From contig NZ_MEIR01000080.1 in NCBI RefSeq assembly GCF_002777825.1, positions 248,001 through 312,000 on the forward strand: 64,000 nucleotides of DNA, given 5' to 3'. Positions 54,727-61,819 of the stretch are shown here, piece after piece. The stretch comes from Snodgrassella alvi (GTDB taxonomy: Bacteria; Pseudomonadota; Gammaproteobacteria; Burkholderiales; Neisseriaceae). The position numbers were made by a program, and so were the translations under genes. The first letter of the stretch is position 1. Every line of letters starts with the position of its first letter. Under the pieces are notes generated by a model. That model had not been told where the DNA came from. It made no database searches and saw only the letters and a list, made by a program, of their open reading frames with translations.

Positions 54727-54785
54727 GAGTTTAAAAATCGCAGCGCATTTATTATGAGTAAGTGCGCTTTAGTTTTTGGACTTAG
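54727..54785 (+). terminator. TTTAAAAATC element, copy 1, with terminator
   Basis: GAGTTTAAAAATC, then stem GCGCATTTA/TAAGTGCGC, then CTTTAGTTTTTGG. The outer parts recur at 55928-55980 with a different stem. Ends the putative RNA. Confidence 0.65.
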
Positions 54786-54790
54786 ATAAC

Positions 54791-54817
54791 AAAGCCAGCT
54801 TGTTAAGGCTGGCTTTA
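54791..54817 (+). terminator. GCCAGC terminator
   Basis: Stem AAAGCCAGC/GCTGGCTTT, the prophage's recurring cassette separator. Confidence 0.7.
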
Positions 54818-54858
54818 TTGTTTGGCTTAAAAATTTATTAAATCGAAAGGAATTATGA

Positions 54859-55062
54859 ATGGATACACCATCAAATCTTACCCCGTCTGATTTGCAAGAA
54901 ATTAAAGACCTCATTATTTACTTAGCAAGTAACCATCCAGAGCTCGACTTAATTGGAAAAACCATAGAATTAATGAAGGCATATAGCTTAATTAATAAGA
55001 CTCAGCCCCCTGTTGTATCAATGGAATCCAGTTTATCTCCTAAAGAACTTATAAACTCGTAA
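54859..55062 (+). CDS. Small acidic protein of unknown function
   Basis: 67 aa, ATG at 54859 with AAAGG 8 nt upstream. Mostly helical (TPSDLQEIKDLIIYLASNHPELDLIGKTIELMKAYSLI). Its last third overlaps an antisense 55-aa gene on the other strand. First gene after the remote operator. Confidence 0.6.
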   Translation: MDTPSNLTPSDLQEIKDLIIYLASNHPELDLIGKTIELMKAYSLINKTQPPVVSMESSLSPKELINS

Positions 55063-55169
55063 ATGTTGTCTGCGCTAGCTTTGTGGTACTTATCATTAAG
55101 ACTGTTTGGATCATGTTCCAAGAGAATTTTAGTTAATTCAACTGCTGTTTCGTATGAAGATTTTTTCAT
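55002..55169 (-). CDS. Small 55-aa protein, antisense-overlapping its neighbour
   Basis: MKKSSYETAVELTKILLEHD..., a charged helical protein ending IDTTGG. AGG lies 9 nt before the ATG, and a 33-nt promoter-like element directly upstream is shared with the 55349-55837 gene. Its last 60 nt are antisense to the end of the 54859 gene. Confidence 0.65.
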   Translation of the reverse strand: MKKSSYETAVELTKILLEHDPNSLNDKYHKASADNIYEFISSLGDKLDSIDTTGG

Positions 55170-55179
55170 TGTTGTAACC

Positions 55180-55212
55180 TGCTAGGTTGTTTGTGGAAAT
55201 TCAATTCTAGCA
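55180..55212 (-). promoter_or_regulatory. Shared 33-nt promoter/operator, copy 1
   Basis: Ends are the inverted repeat TGCTAG...CTAGCA. Read on the minus strand it opens with TGCTAGAAT, an extended -10 promoter. It matches 29 of 33 positions of 55851-55883. Both copies lie 10-14 nt before the start of a minus-strand gene. Confidence 0.7.
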
Positions 55213-55300
55213 GTATTCACATACTGAGTGACTAAAAGAGTGACAGCTCGGAAAGACGGGCAATACATCTAAGTTTAAAAATCGCCGCCCATTCTAGAAA

Positions 55301-55330
55301 AAGCCAGTTTTAACAAGCTGGCTTCATTGT
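55301..55330. terminator. GCCAG hairpin after the 55349 gene
   Basis: Stem AAGCCAG/CTGGCTT with inner TT/AA pairs. The minus strand has only a weak T-run. Confidence 0.5.
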
Positions 55331-55348
55331 TTGGCTTTGCGTAAATGA

Positions 55349-55837
55349 TTACATATTTTGTAGATATTGCATAAGCATTAAGCCGGCGGTTTTGGCATTT
55401 GATAAGGTTAAATCTATGCAGCGCGTAAGAATATGCTCCGCTCCTTTTTCTTTTAGCTGAGCTAACAATTTCTGCTTTTCATCTTCTTTTAGATTTGACG
55501 CTTTAATAATCGAATCTAAGTGTTGAAGAGTATTACTATGCAGCTTAACTGTAACTGCGCTGATTTCATATCCAAGCGCATCACCGGTAGCAATATCGTA
55601 ACCGTCGGCGGTAAGTATTAAATAGTCGGCATCTATATCCGTGCCATCAATGTATTCTTGTACTGCTCTTGGGTCAATCATCCCCTTTGCAATTAAATAT
55701 TGCGTTGCTGCGATTAATTCCTCCTCGTCGTATTTATCGTACAGGATATCTAATTCAGATTCCGGCAATGGCTGCATGGGGTATTTGGCTAATGTAGACA
55801 ACATATATCTTCTAACCTCTTCAAAAGAATTACTCAT
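55349..55837 (-). CDS. Phage accessory protein of unknown function
   Basis: 162 aa. Helical N-terminal part (EEVRRYMLSTLAKYPMQPLPESELDILYDKYDEEELIAATQYLIAKGMI) that looks like a small winged-helix, then a beta-rich link and a C-terminal helical pair (NTLQHLDSIIKASNLKEDEKQKLLAQLKEKG). GAGG precedes the ATG. Reads against its neighbours and shares its promoter element with the 55-aa gene. Confidence 0.7.
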   Translation of the reverse strand: MSNSFEEVRRYMLSTLAKYPMQPLPESELDILYDKYDEEELIAATQYLIAKGMIDPRAVQEYIDGTDIDADYLILTADGYDIATGDALGYEISAVTVKLHSNTLQHLDSIIKASNLKEDEKQKLLAQLKEKGAEHILTRCIDLTLSNAKTAGLMLMQYLQNM

Positions 55838-55850
55838 AAGTACCTCTATT

Positions 55851-55883
55851 TGCTAGGTTGTTTTGGGAACCTCAATTCTAGCA
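55851..55883 (-). promoter_or_regulatory. Shared 33-nt promoter/operator, copy 2
   Basis: Same length and layout as 55180-55212, including TGCTAG/CTAGCA ends and the extended -10 word on the minus strand. Confidence 0.7.
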
Positions 55884-55927
55884 TATGCACGATGGCAGTG
55901 AGTGCCTAACCACCTGCCACCCTACCC

Positions 55928-55980
55928 GAGTTTAAAAATCCAAGCCCGCTGATTAGTGGGCTTTAGTTTTTGAATTTAAA
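55928..55980 (+). terminator. TTTAAAAATC element, copy 2
   Basis: GAGTTTAAAAATCC, stem AAGCCCGC/GTGGGCTT, then CTTTAGTTTTTGAATTTAAA. Outer parts match 54727-54785; the stem is different. Stands just upstream of the SD of the 56001 gene. Confidence 0.6.
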
Positions 55981-56000
55981 TAAAATTAAAGGAGTTAAAA

Positions 56001-56231
56001 ATGAACGGTGAAAACAACACCAATCCGGAACCTGTTGGATTTTGGGATGAAATGGCACAAATGGTTAGCGAATTGGATTTAAGCCAATTCCCCATGCAAA
56101 CCAAACCACAACCAGAAAAACGGCTGGCTAATAATGAGCTGGTAGACGTCGCTTATGAAGCCATCTGCCACCAGCAGCTAAAAAAATGGTTACTGAGTAT
56201 GTTCAACGTAATGCAAACTAAAAGGAGTTAA
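56001..56231 (+). CDS. Small phage protein of unknown function
   Basis: 76 aa, AAAGGAG 6 nt before the ATG. Acidic N-terminal half (WDEMAQMVSELDLSQFPMQ) and a helical C-terminus. Two bases separate it from the next gene, so a two-gene unit. Confidence 0.7.
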   Translation: MNGENNTNPEPVGFWDEMAQMVSELDLSQFPMQTKPQPEKRLANNELVDVAYEAICHQQLKKWLLSMFNVMQTKRS

Positions 56232-56233
56232 TC

Positions 56234-56518
56234 ATGAAACCTAAAATACATCTGCATGAATTAAAAAATCACCCTTATGGCAACCGTATTTGCTGGCAGC
56301 ATAGACCAACAGGCGCACTGGTTGTTAGATATGGCATATTACTATATGAGGTAATCATTCCCACCCAATCCCCCTTAAGAAATACCGAGGAACATTACGG
56401 CGTGGGACATCTAAGAAATGCCCGAACCATTATCAGACGCCACTGGCTGGAATGTATATCAAAACGCAACACACCCCAGCAAAAAAACAAAGGATTTAAT
56501 AGCAATAGTATCAAATGA
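56234..56518 (+). CDS. Small basic phage protein of unknown function
   Basis: 94 aa, AAAGGAG upstream. Basic and His/Arg-rich (KIHLHELKNHPYGNRICWQHRPTGALVVRYG, HYGVGHLRNARTIIRRHWLEC). No family recognised. Confidence 0.7.
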   Translation: MKPKIHLHELKNHPYGNRICWQHRPTGALVVRYGILLYEVIIPTQSPLRNTEEHYGVGHLRNARTIIRRHWLECISKRNTPQQKNKGFNSNSIK

Positions 56519-56599
56519 TTGCTTTATTTATTGGATTGCACAATCCAATTGATACCATAACTATCAAACCTAATCTATTGATAACAGGAGTACACAGCA

Positions 56600-56983
56600 A
56601 TGCAAGTAGAAAACAAATTTCGCGTCCGCTACCATGATGAAATAGCCAGTTTAATGGATAACGCCGAGTTGCTTGCCATCATACAGGATATTGATGAGAG
56701 TCCAGATGAAACACTAGAACGGATAAGCAGAAAAGATTTAGGATATCTTAGTGAATATTGTTTTCATGTGTTAGATACAACAACGTTTATTATGGAAACA
56801 TTATCTAAATTAGTTGACAGCTATAGAGATAATAATATCACTAAGGCGCTAAGCCAGGAGGACTTTTTGAGATTTACCAGCACACTAACAGCACTATCAG
56901 GCGGGATTAATAGCTGTATTGGTTATATGCACCCGACGATAATGGAACTGCTAGGAATTAAACGTGGCAGCACCTCAAGCTAA
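56600..56983 (+). CDS. Phage accessory protein of unknown function
   Basis: 127 aa, ACAGGAG upstream. Helical throughout (MDNAELLAIIQDIDESPDETLERI, DLGYLSEYCFHVLDTTTFIMETLSKLVDSY). Own terminator follows. No function inferred. Confidence 0.7.
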   Translation: MQVENKFRVRYHDEIASLMDNAELLAIIQDIDESPDETLERISRKDLGYLSEYCFHVLDTTTFIMETLSKLVDSYRDNNITKALSQEDFLRFTSTLTALSGGINSCIGYMHPTIMELLGIKRGSTSS

Positions 56984-57013
56984 GTTAAATTTGGCATTTT
57001 TTGAAAATTAAAC

Positions 57014-57038
57014 GGGGGAATAAACTTCCCCCTTTTTT
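57014..57038 (+). terminator. Terminator
   Basis: Stem GGGGGAA/TTCCCCC and six Ts after the 127-aa gene. Confidence 0.9.
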
Positions 57039-57074
57039 AAATACAAATATCATCATGAAAAAATTGCACTACTG

Positions 57075-57094
57075 GCCACTTATGTGGCTTTTTT
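57075..57094 (+). terminator. Second terminator
   Basis: Stem GCCAC/GTGGC with a short loop and six Ts, 40 nt after the first. Confidence 0.75.
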
Positions 57095-57136
57095 ATTGCT
57101 GGCTGTGATTGTACAGAAGAGATAAAAAGTAGAGCA

Positions 57137-57334
57137 GTGAAACGGGCTGGTGAAGATACTATGGAAACACAGGTTGTTTTACGTGATGGACGCAAAATTA
57201 CCTGCCTTGTTTACCACCACAATTTTTACGGTGGTGCCGCAGGCCTATCCTGCGACTGGTATAACGCCCCACCAATACAGCCGCCCTACCCCAGCCCTAG
57301 CAAACTTAACAACAACAGGCAGATTAAATCATGA
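57137..57334 (+). CDS. Small protein coupled to the SLOG-family gene
   Basis: 65 aa from a GTG (57137) or 57 aa from the ATG at 57161, which has GAAG 7 nt upstream. Begins METQVVLRDGRKITCLVYHHNFYGG; ends in a Pro/Asn-rich tail. Its stop overlaps the next start (ATGA), so the two are coupled. Unknown function. Confidence 0.6.
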   Translation: MKRAGEDTMETQVVLRDGRKITCLVYHHNFYGGAAGLSCDWYNAPPIQPPYPSPSKLNNNRQIKS

Positions 57335-57741
57335 ATATTATCGTTTGCGGTGGTTGTATCGTTTCTGGCGATGGCTTCCGCCAAATTGTAGCCAAAACGT
57401 TGCTATCAATACATACAAGTACCCCTATTGATACCCTGATTGATTCTGGAGCCTCTCACGGTGCGGTTTACTTAGCCCGGGAATGGGCAAGAGTACACAA
57501 TATTCAAACCAAAAGCTTTCCTGCCTTGCTTGGTCGACACGGGAGCCATTGCGGGCACATGCGTAATCAAAAGATGATTGATTATGCCCTGCACCACAAT
57601 GCTCCCAAAGGTGGCCAGAATCATACCATGCTGGTAATTTTCAAAGACAAGCATGGCCGTGGTACCAAGGACATCATCAAACAGGCCAAACAAGCAAATA
57701 TTCTTGTTTGGGTAGTTGATTTAGAAAGCGAAGCCAGCTAA
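57331..57741 (+). CDS. DUF2493/YspA-like SLOG-family protein
   Basis: 136 aa. A Rossmann-like start (NIIVCGGCIVSGDGFRQIV), then DTLIDSGASHGAVYLAREWARVHNIQTKSFPA and RNQKMIDYAL...MLVIFKDKHGRGTKDIIKQAKQANILVWVVD, the DUF2493 pattern. SLOG proteins bind nucleotide-type ligands and several act in stress or phage-related signalling; the ligand here is unknown. Confidence 0.83.
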   Translation: MNIIVCGGCIVSGDGFRQIVAKTLLSIHTSTPIDTLIDSGASHGAVYLAREWARVHNIQTKSFPALLGRHGSHCGHMRNQKMIDYALHHNAPKGGQNHTMLVIFKDKHGRGTKDIIKQAKQANILVWVVDLESEAS

Positions 57742-57757
57742 ATGCTGGCTTTTTTAT
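57732..57757 (+). terminator. GCCAGC terminator overlapping the SLOG stop
   Basis: Stem AGCCAGC/GCTGGCT with six Ts; the left arm encodes the last two residues and abuts the stop. Confidence 0.85.
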
Positions 57758-57781
57758 TACAGTATACCAAGGATGAATAAC

Positions 57782-57982
57782 ATGAAAGTTACAATTAAAT
57801 GGATGAAAGAACTAAACGCCAGTGAAGATGATCTTGCCACTTTTGAAGAATGTATCCCTACAGGTGAAGCTGATCAATTATTTGTACTAAATAAGTGCGC
57901 AGAATTAAGCACTAATCATTTCTGTGATAAATTTGCCAGACTGGCTGAATGGCTAATAAGCTACTATTGGTTGACAAATTAA
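57782..57982 (+). CDS. Small phage protein of unknown function
   Basis: 66 aa from the ATG at 57782 (AAGG 9 nt upstream). Acidic, helical (KELNASEDDLATFEECIPTGEADQLFVLNKCAEL). No family recognised. Confidence 0.6.
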   Translation: MKVTIKWMKELNASEDDLATFEECIPTGEADQLFVLNKCAELSTNHFCDKFARLAEWLISYYWLTN

Positions 57983-58066
57983 ACGGGTTAAGTTAATTTT
58001 GTATATACTTTCCGATACATAAAGTAGCAGTTTAGCAGTAACTATCCATCATAAAAGGAATTTCAT

Positions 58067-58120
58067 ATGGGAAAATCTATCATGATGGGAAAGATTCATA
58101 TTCCTTATAGTTGCAATTGA
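58067..58120 (+). CDS. 17-aa leader-like ORF sharing MMxKIHIPY with the moron
   Basis: MGKSIMMGKIHIPYSCN, with AAAAGG 9 nt before the ATG. Nucleotides 58065-58110 match the region around the start of the 23883 gene (minus strand) at roughly 88%. It may be the truncated front of a lost gene or a conserved leader peptide. Confidence 0.45.
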   Translation: MGKSIMMGKIHIPYSCN

Positions 58121-58123
58121 TAT

Positions 58124-58155
58124 CGCCGATGTGAGCAGCACATTTGGCGTTTTGT
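58124..58155 (+). terminator. Imperfect hairpin
   Basis: CGCC and GATGTG pair loosely with CACAT and GGCG, followed by TTTTGTT. Possibly an attenuator for the 58179 gene. Confidence 0.4.
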
Positions 58156-58178
58156 TGTTATGAGGAAAGGAGTTTTAT

Positions 58179-58403
58179 ATGAATGCCAAATGCTTGACAG
58201 TTTTTGTATCATTATTCATCGCACTGAGTATTAGTAGTGCTATTTCTTGGCTTGTAATTTGTAAAATGCCGGCTGCTGCTGATCAAAGATTATATGAACT
58301 ATATGAGATATATGTGGTATCTGGATTTACATCAACATGTTTAATCGTATTAGCTGTTTTACGATATGCTTTATCCAAGAGACATGCTCATAAGGAGGTT
58401 TAA
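58179..58403 (+). CDS. Small two-helix membrane protein
   Basis: 74 aa, AAAGGAG upstream. Membrane helices LTVFVSLFIALSISSAISWLVIC and GFTSTCLIVLAVLRYAL with an acidic loop. Two bases before the Panacea-domain gene, thus probably part of that unit. Confidence 0.65.
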   Translation: MNAKCLTVFVSLFIALSISSAISWLVICKMPAAADQRLYELYEIYVVSGFTSTCLIVLAVLRYALSKRHAHKEV

Positions 58404-58405
58404 TT

Positions 58406-58864
58406 ATGGCTTATTCTGCTGTTTCGGTAGCTAATTCAATTATTAAGTTGGCAAACGAAAAAGGGGTTAATGATTTAACTCCTATGAAGCTACAAAAATT
58501 AATGTATTTTACCCAGTTCTTTTATTTAAAGAACTTTCATGAATTACTAATTAATGATAACTTTGTTCGTTGGAAATTTGGCCCAGTCATTCCATCAATC
58601 TATTATCAATTAAAGGTATATGGAGCTAACCGCATTAATAGCTATATTCGACAACTATCTCCAAATAATGAAGCAATTGTTTATATGATGGCAGATGATG
58701 ATTATAGGGGGCGAGCTGTTCTTAATAAAGTTTTTGAGAAATTAGGCAGCTTAAACGCAATTCAATTATCCGCTTTAACTCACCGTGAGAATTCTTCTTG
58801 GTCTAAGAACAAAACGCTTGATACAGTTATAACTGTGCAAGAAATGGAAAATTCAGAGATATAG
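58406..58864 (+). CDS. Panacea-domain (DUF4065) protein, likely antitoxin
   Basis: 152 aa; NSIIKLANEKGVNDLTPMKLQKLMYFTQFFYL, FVRWKFGPVIPSIYYQLKVYG and LSALTHRENSSWSK are the DUF4065/SocA-like signatures. Panacea domains act as antitoxins for many unrelated toxins encoded next door. AAGGAGG before the ATG. Confidence 0.87.
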   Translation: MAYSAVSVANSIIKLANEKGVNDLTPMKLQKLMYFTQFFYLKNFHELLINDNFVRWKFGPVIPSIYYQLKVYGANRINSYIRQLSPNNEAIVYMMADDDYRGRAVLNKVFEKLGSLNAIQLSALTHRENSSWSKNKTLDTVITVQEMENSEI

Positions 58865-58876
58865 ATTGATATTACA

Positions 58877-59374
58877 ATGGACGATACCCAAAAAATAGGT
58901 ATAGATAATATTAAGATAGAAGTTGAAAAACCAACCGAAGAGGAAACCGAAAATATACAAAAAGAATATAATAATGATACACCTATCTCTCAAAATGAGA
59001 ATGATCGTGAAAACTCTGTAGAGCACCTTATATTATGTGAGGAAGTTGAAGATATAAAAGCTAACAGAGAATTGCGAGACAAATATTCATTCAAGGCTTT
59101 TAAAGTAGTAAAAAAATCACTGTGGGGCTGGGCGATACTGCTTTTTATTTATGGTCTAGTTAAATTTTTAACTAGGCATGACAATGGTGGATTTGAGATT
59201 TTTTCTGATCATGTTTTAATTGCGATAACAAGCGCAACAACATTAAATATATTTGCAGGATTTTTAAGTTTAATTAGAGGTTTATTTCCTTCAATAAAAG
59301 AGGATAGTAAAGTAAAGCAACTGTCACCTTCTGTTCAAATTTACTGTAAAACACCAGAAAAAAATACCTATTAG
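58877..59374 (+). CDS. Membrane protein paired with the Panacea gene, candidate toxin
   Basis: 165 aa. Acidic, disordered N-terminal ~60 residues (EEVEKPTEEETENIQKEYNND is an approximate description of its charge pattern), then ANRELRDKYSFKAFKVVKKSLWGWAILLFIYGLVKFL and a second helix (VLIAITSATTLNIFAGFLSLI). Twelve nt after the Panacea gene. Membrane toxins are among known Panacea partners, so toxin is a fair inference. Confidence 0.65.
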   Translation: MDDTQKIGIDNIKIEVEKPTEEETENIQKEYNNDTPISQNENDRENSVEHLILCEEVEDIKANRELRDKYSFKAFKVVKKSLWGWAILLFIYGLVKFLTRHDNGGFEIFSDHVLIAITSATTLNIFAGFLSLIRGLFPSIKEDSKVKQLSPSVQIYCKTPEKNTY

Positions 59375-59404
59375 AATTACCATTGACAAGAGTGAATTCA
59401 TGGT

Positions 59405-59683
59405 ATGCATAATCCCTGCCATGCTGGCGAAGTATTAAAAGAATATTTAGGCGATATCAGTATCAGTACCGCAGCCAAGCATTTAGGAGTAACACGAGTT
59501 GCACTTTCTCGGATTATTAATGGCAAAGCTGGAATTAGTGCTGATATGGCGGTGAGGCTGTCTATCCTGCTGGGTACTACTCCACAATTCTGGCTCAATA
59601 TGCAGGTAAATTATGAATTGTGGAAAGCGAGCCAGAACTCACATATTGACGTGATTCCACTTAATACAGCATTACCTGTGTGA
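59405..59683 (+). CDS. higA: HigA-type antitoxin, apparently without HigB
   Basis: 92 aa. [68 protein letters not shown] is a textbook HigA/VapI domain. The usual upstream HigB (RelE-like) is missing; the preceding gene is the membrane protein. Could regulate neighbours or be a decoy antitoxin. Confidence 0.88.
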   Translation: MHNPCHAGEVLKEYLGDISISTAAKHLGVTRVALSRIINGKAGISADMAVRLSILLGTTPQFWLNMQVNYELWKASQNSHIDVIPLNTALPV

Positions 59684-59708
59684 TAGTTTTAATTTTATAC
59701 ATATTACC

Positions 59709-59733
59709 AAGCCAGCATTAGCTGGCTTTTTTA
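59709..59733 (+). terminator. GCCAGC terminator
   Basis: Stem AAGCCAGC/GCTGGCTT and six Ts after the HigA gene. Confidence 0.88.
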
Positions 59734-59756
59734 TTAACACCAATGTCACAACCCAT

Positions 59757-59778
59757 GCCGGCAATTAGCCGGTTTTTT
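59757..59778 (+). terminator. Terminator directly upstream of the DUF4224 gene
   Basis: Stem CCGGC/GCCGG, six Ts. Confidence 0.8.
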
Positions 59779-59780
59779 AT

Positions 59781-60035
59781 ATGAGCAAGATCATGTCTGA
59801 AACATCACCCTATGCAGAATTTTTGACACCAGCAGAGGTAATCGTATTAACGGGGTATAAAGCCAAAAGCAAGCAAGTTGAACATTTAAGAAAACAGGGT
59901 ATTCCTTTTCGTTTAAATGGAAGAAATGAGCCGATAGTATTGCGCCAAGCCCTATTAGGGAATAAAAAGCAGCATTCAAGCAGTACCCAAGTTAAAACAC
60001 GCTGGCAATCACCTATGCTAAGCAACTCGGCATAA
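59781..60035 (+). CDS. DUF4224 protein, likely excisionase-type partner of Int
   Basis: 84 aa (or 80 from the ATG at 59793). FLTPAEVIVLTGYKAKSKQVEHLRKQGIPFRLNGRNEPIVLRQALLG is the DUF4224 winged-helix-like domain found just before many integrases. Ends 19 nt before int. Confidence 0.82.
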   Translation: MSKIMSETSPYAEFLTPAEVIVLTGYKAKSKQVEHLRKQGIPFRLNGRNEPIVLRQALLGNKKQHSSSTQVKTRWQSPMLSNSA

Positions 60036-60054
60036 TCTTATTATTGGGGGCTAT

Positions 60055-61122
60055 ATGGGTCGTAAAGCAACAGTTAATTTAAATCTACCAACAGGCATGC
60101 GTGCACGTAAACGCAAAACGCGCAACGGCATAGTGACATGGTATTACTTCGATACTGGTGGCAAACCGCGTAAAGAAATACCGCTAGGCAATGATTATGT
60201 GAAAGCCTGTCAAAAATGGTCGGAGTTGTCATTACAGAAGCTTGATAAGGCTCACCAAATCACTTTTGTGCAGGCATTACAACGATACATATTGGAAGTC
60301 ATTCCTAAAAAAGCACCCAAAACACAACGAAACAATATTTATCATACTAAAAGATTAAAACTATTTTTTGGTGGTGATAATCCGGTACTCCTAGAAGATA
60401 TTGATGCAGGCCATATACGGGAATATTTTAAATGGCGTCACAAGGCGCCGGTTGCCGCCAACAGGGAAATAGCTTTATTTAATCATATATGGACATATTG
60501 CCGCCCTGCTCATTGGGGGTATACATCAAAAGAATCACCATCAAAAGATATCAAACGAAATAAAGAACAGCCAAGGGATGTATATGTTGAAGATTATATC
60601 TATAGCATCCTGTATAAATATGGTGGCCAAGATTTGCGTGATGCGATGGAGATAGCGATGATGCTTGGGCAGCGTCCTTGTGACACAGCCAAAATTCACA
60701 CCGATCATATCCAAAAAGGTGTGCTTACCATCAAGCAAAACAAAACAAGTAATGCCCTTAGATTCGTTGTTACAAAAAGATTGCAGGAGATTATTACGCG
60801 CCGTGCCCCTCATGGTGGCTTTTTATTTTTAAACAACCGTAAACGGAAAATGACAACGGACAACCTACAGTATCGTTTTGACATTGCGCGCAGTCTTGCT
60901 ATTCAAAACCATCCAGAACATGCTGAGGAATTGGCGCAGATTCAATTCAGAGATTTACGCGCTAAATCTGCGACAGATAAATCGCTTGTATCTAGCGAAG
61001 AGGAAGCGAGTAAATTATTGGGGCACGCCAGTGTAAACATAACCAAAAAAGTCTATATTAGGCGCACTCTTCCTATAATACCCTTTGAACATAAGGGTGA
61101 CGAAATTGCGGAACAGGTTTAA
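60055..61122 (+). CDS. int: Tyrosine integrase
   Basis: 355 aa. N-terminal arm-binding domain (NGIVTWYYFDTGGKPRKEIPLG), SAM-like core-binding domain (~70-165) and the catalytic domain with R207 (LGQRPCD), K230 (KQNKTSNAL), R302 (FRDLRAKSATD; the usual His of HxxR is Arg here), H324 (LLGHASVN) and Y334 (KKVYIRR). GGGGG before the ATG. Its stop is 4 nt before the attR repeat. Confidence 0.94.
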   Translation: MGRKATVNLNLPTGMRARKRKTRNGIVTWYYFDTGGKPRKEIPLGNDYVKACQKWSELSLQKLDKAHQITFVQALQRYILEVIPKKAPKTQRNNIYHTKRLKLFFGGDNPVLLEDIDAGHIREYFKWRHKAPVAANREIALFNHIWTYCRPAHWGYTSKESPSKDIKRNKEQPRDVYVEDYIYSILYKYGGQDLRDAMEIAMMLGQRPCDTAKIHTDHIQKGVLTIKQNKTSNALRFVVTKRLQEIITRRAPHGGFLFLNNRKRKMTTDNLQYRFDIARSLAIQNHPEHAEELAQIQFRDLRAKSATDKSLVSSEEEASKLLGHASVNITKKVYIRRTLPIIPFEHKGDEIAEQV

Positions 61123-61140
61123 AAATTGCGGAATAGATTT
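61103..61140. repeat. Candidate attR with paired direct repeats
   Basis: AAATTGCGGAACAGGTTT (61103-61120) and AAATTGCGGAATAGATTT (61123-61140), 16 of 18 matches, in tandem. The second includes TGCGGAATAG shared with attL. The first overlaps the int stop. Likely core plus an integrase-binding arm site. Confidence 0.5.
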
Positions 61141-61308
61141 AATGGTATTTTTTATTTTATTTATTTATAACAATACATTGCATCAATTTAATTGAAATCC
61201 CCTGCTGCCTCAAATACACACATGAATCACTCCGGCAAGAAAATTAAGCGCCGATTATAACAGTTTAACCGGATAACCCAAGATGGCTGACACAGTATAG
61301 CCGGATGT

Positions 61309-61815
61309 TTAGTAATGTGGCAGTAACCGACGATTATCAGGCTGATGGATTAGCGGCTTAAGCAGACGGCGAAAATGCACCAGAAAGGGGAGATGGCGCT
61401 TATCTCCGGCCAGTGCCAGAAAATAATCCTGTACCAGCTGCGCCTGCTGCTCCATATTCAACTGCCCAAGGCTTTTGATGGTATTTAAAGGCGGATAACG
61501 GTAGGCACGTGCCTGATAATACCCCGCTTTCAGTGCCAGACAGACACCAGCAAATATAATTGGAAAACCATGCTGACTCTGCCATACATGCATTAATTCA
61601 TGAATCAGCCACGCCTGTCGGCTCAAATTGGCCTGCGCAAAATCATCTACATAGTAAGCTGCAGGAAAAACAATACGGTTACCACAGGTAATGGCTGCAT
61701 GCGGATGCAGCAGCCACCATGCACCGCTGACAATTTGCACCTGTGACCAGTTTGCGGCATTACCCAGAATTTTTCTAACCAGATACAACTCGTTACATGT
61801 TAAGGGGCGTTGCAT
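61309..61815 (-). CDS. HExxH-containing protein of unknown function
   Basis: 168 aa from the ATG at 61815. LIHELMHVWQSQHG holds a metalloprotease-type HExxH, as in DUF4157-like proteins; no third ligand can be named. A hydrophobic segment follows (PIIFAGVCLALKAG). Starts 5 nt after the DUF2062 gene and is probably co-transcribed. Confidence 0.72.
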   Translation of the reverse strand: MQRPLTCNELYLVRKILGNAANWSQVQIVSGAWWLLHPHAAITCGNRIVFPAAYYVDDFAQANLSRQAWLIHELMHVWQSQHGFPIIFAGVCLALKAGYYQARAYRYPPLNTIKSLGQLNMEQQAQLVQDYFLALAGDKRHLPFLVHFRRLLKPLIHQPDNRRLLPHY

Positions 61816-61819
61816 AATA

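Larger units (their letters stand above)
21293..61136. mobile_element. Siphovirus-type prophage (HK97/lambda-like organisation)
   Basis: A ~39.8-kb block lies between two TGCGGAATAG words. It contains all expected modules: integrase and DUF4224 partner at the right edge, immunity region, replication genes, Q-like regulator, packaging, head, tail and lysis genes. No structural gene appears broken, so it could be inducible. Lysogeny, replication and late genes are in one array; accessory genes sit in terminator-separated cassettes at 23.1-26.6 kb, 45.7-46.9 kb and 52.9-59.7 kb. The exact ends are inferred from the short repeat and the integrase position. Confidence 0.9.
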
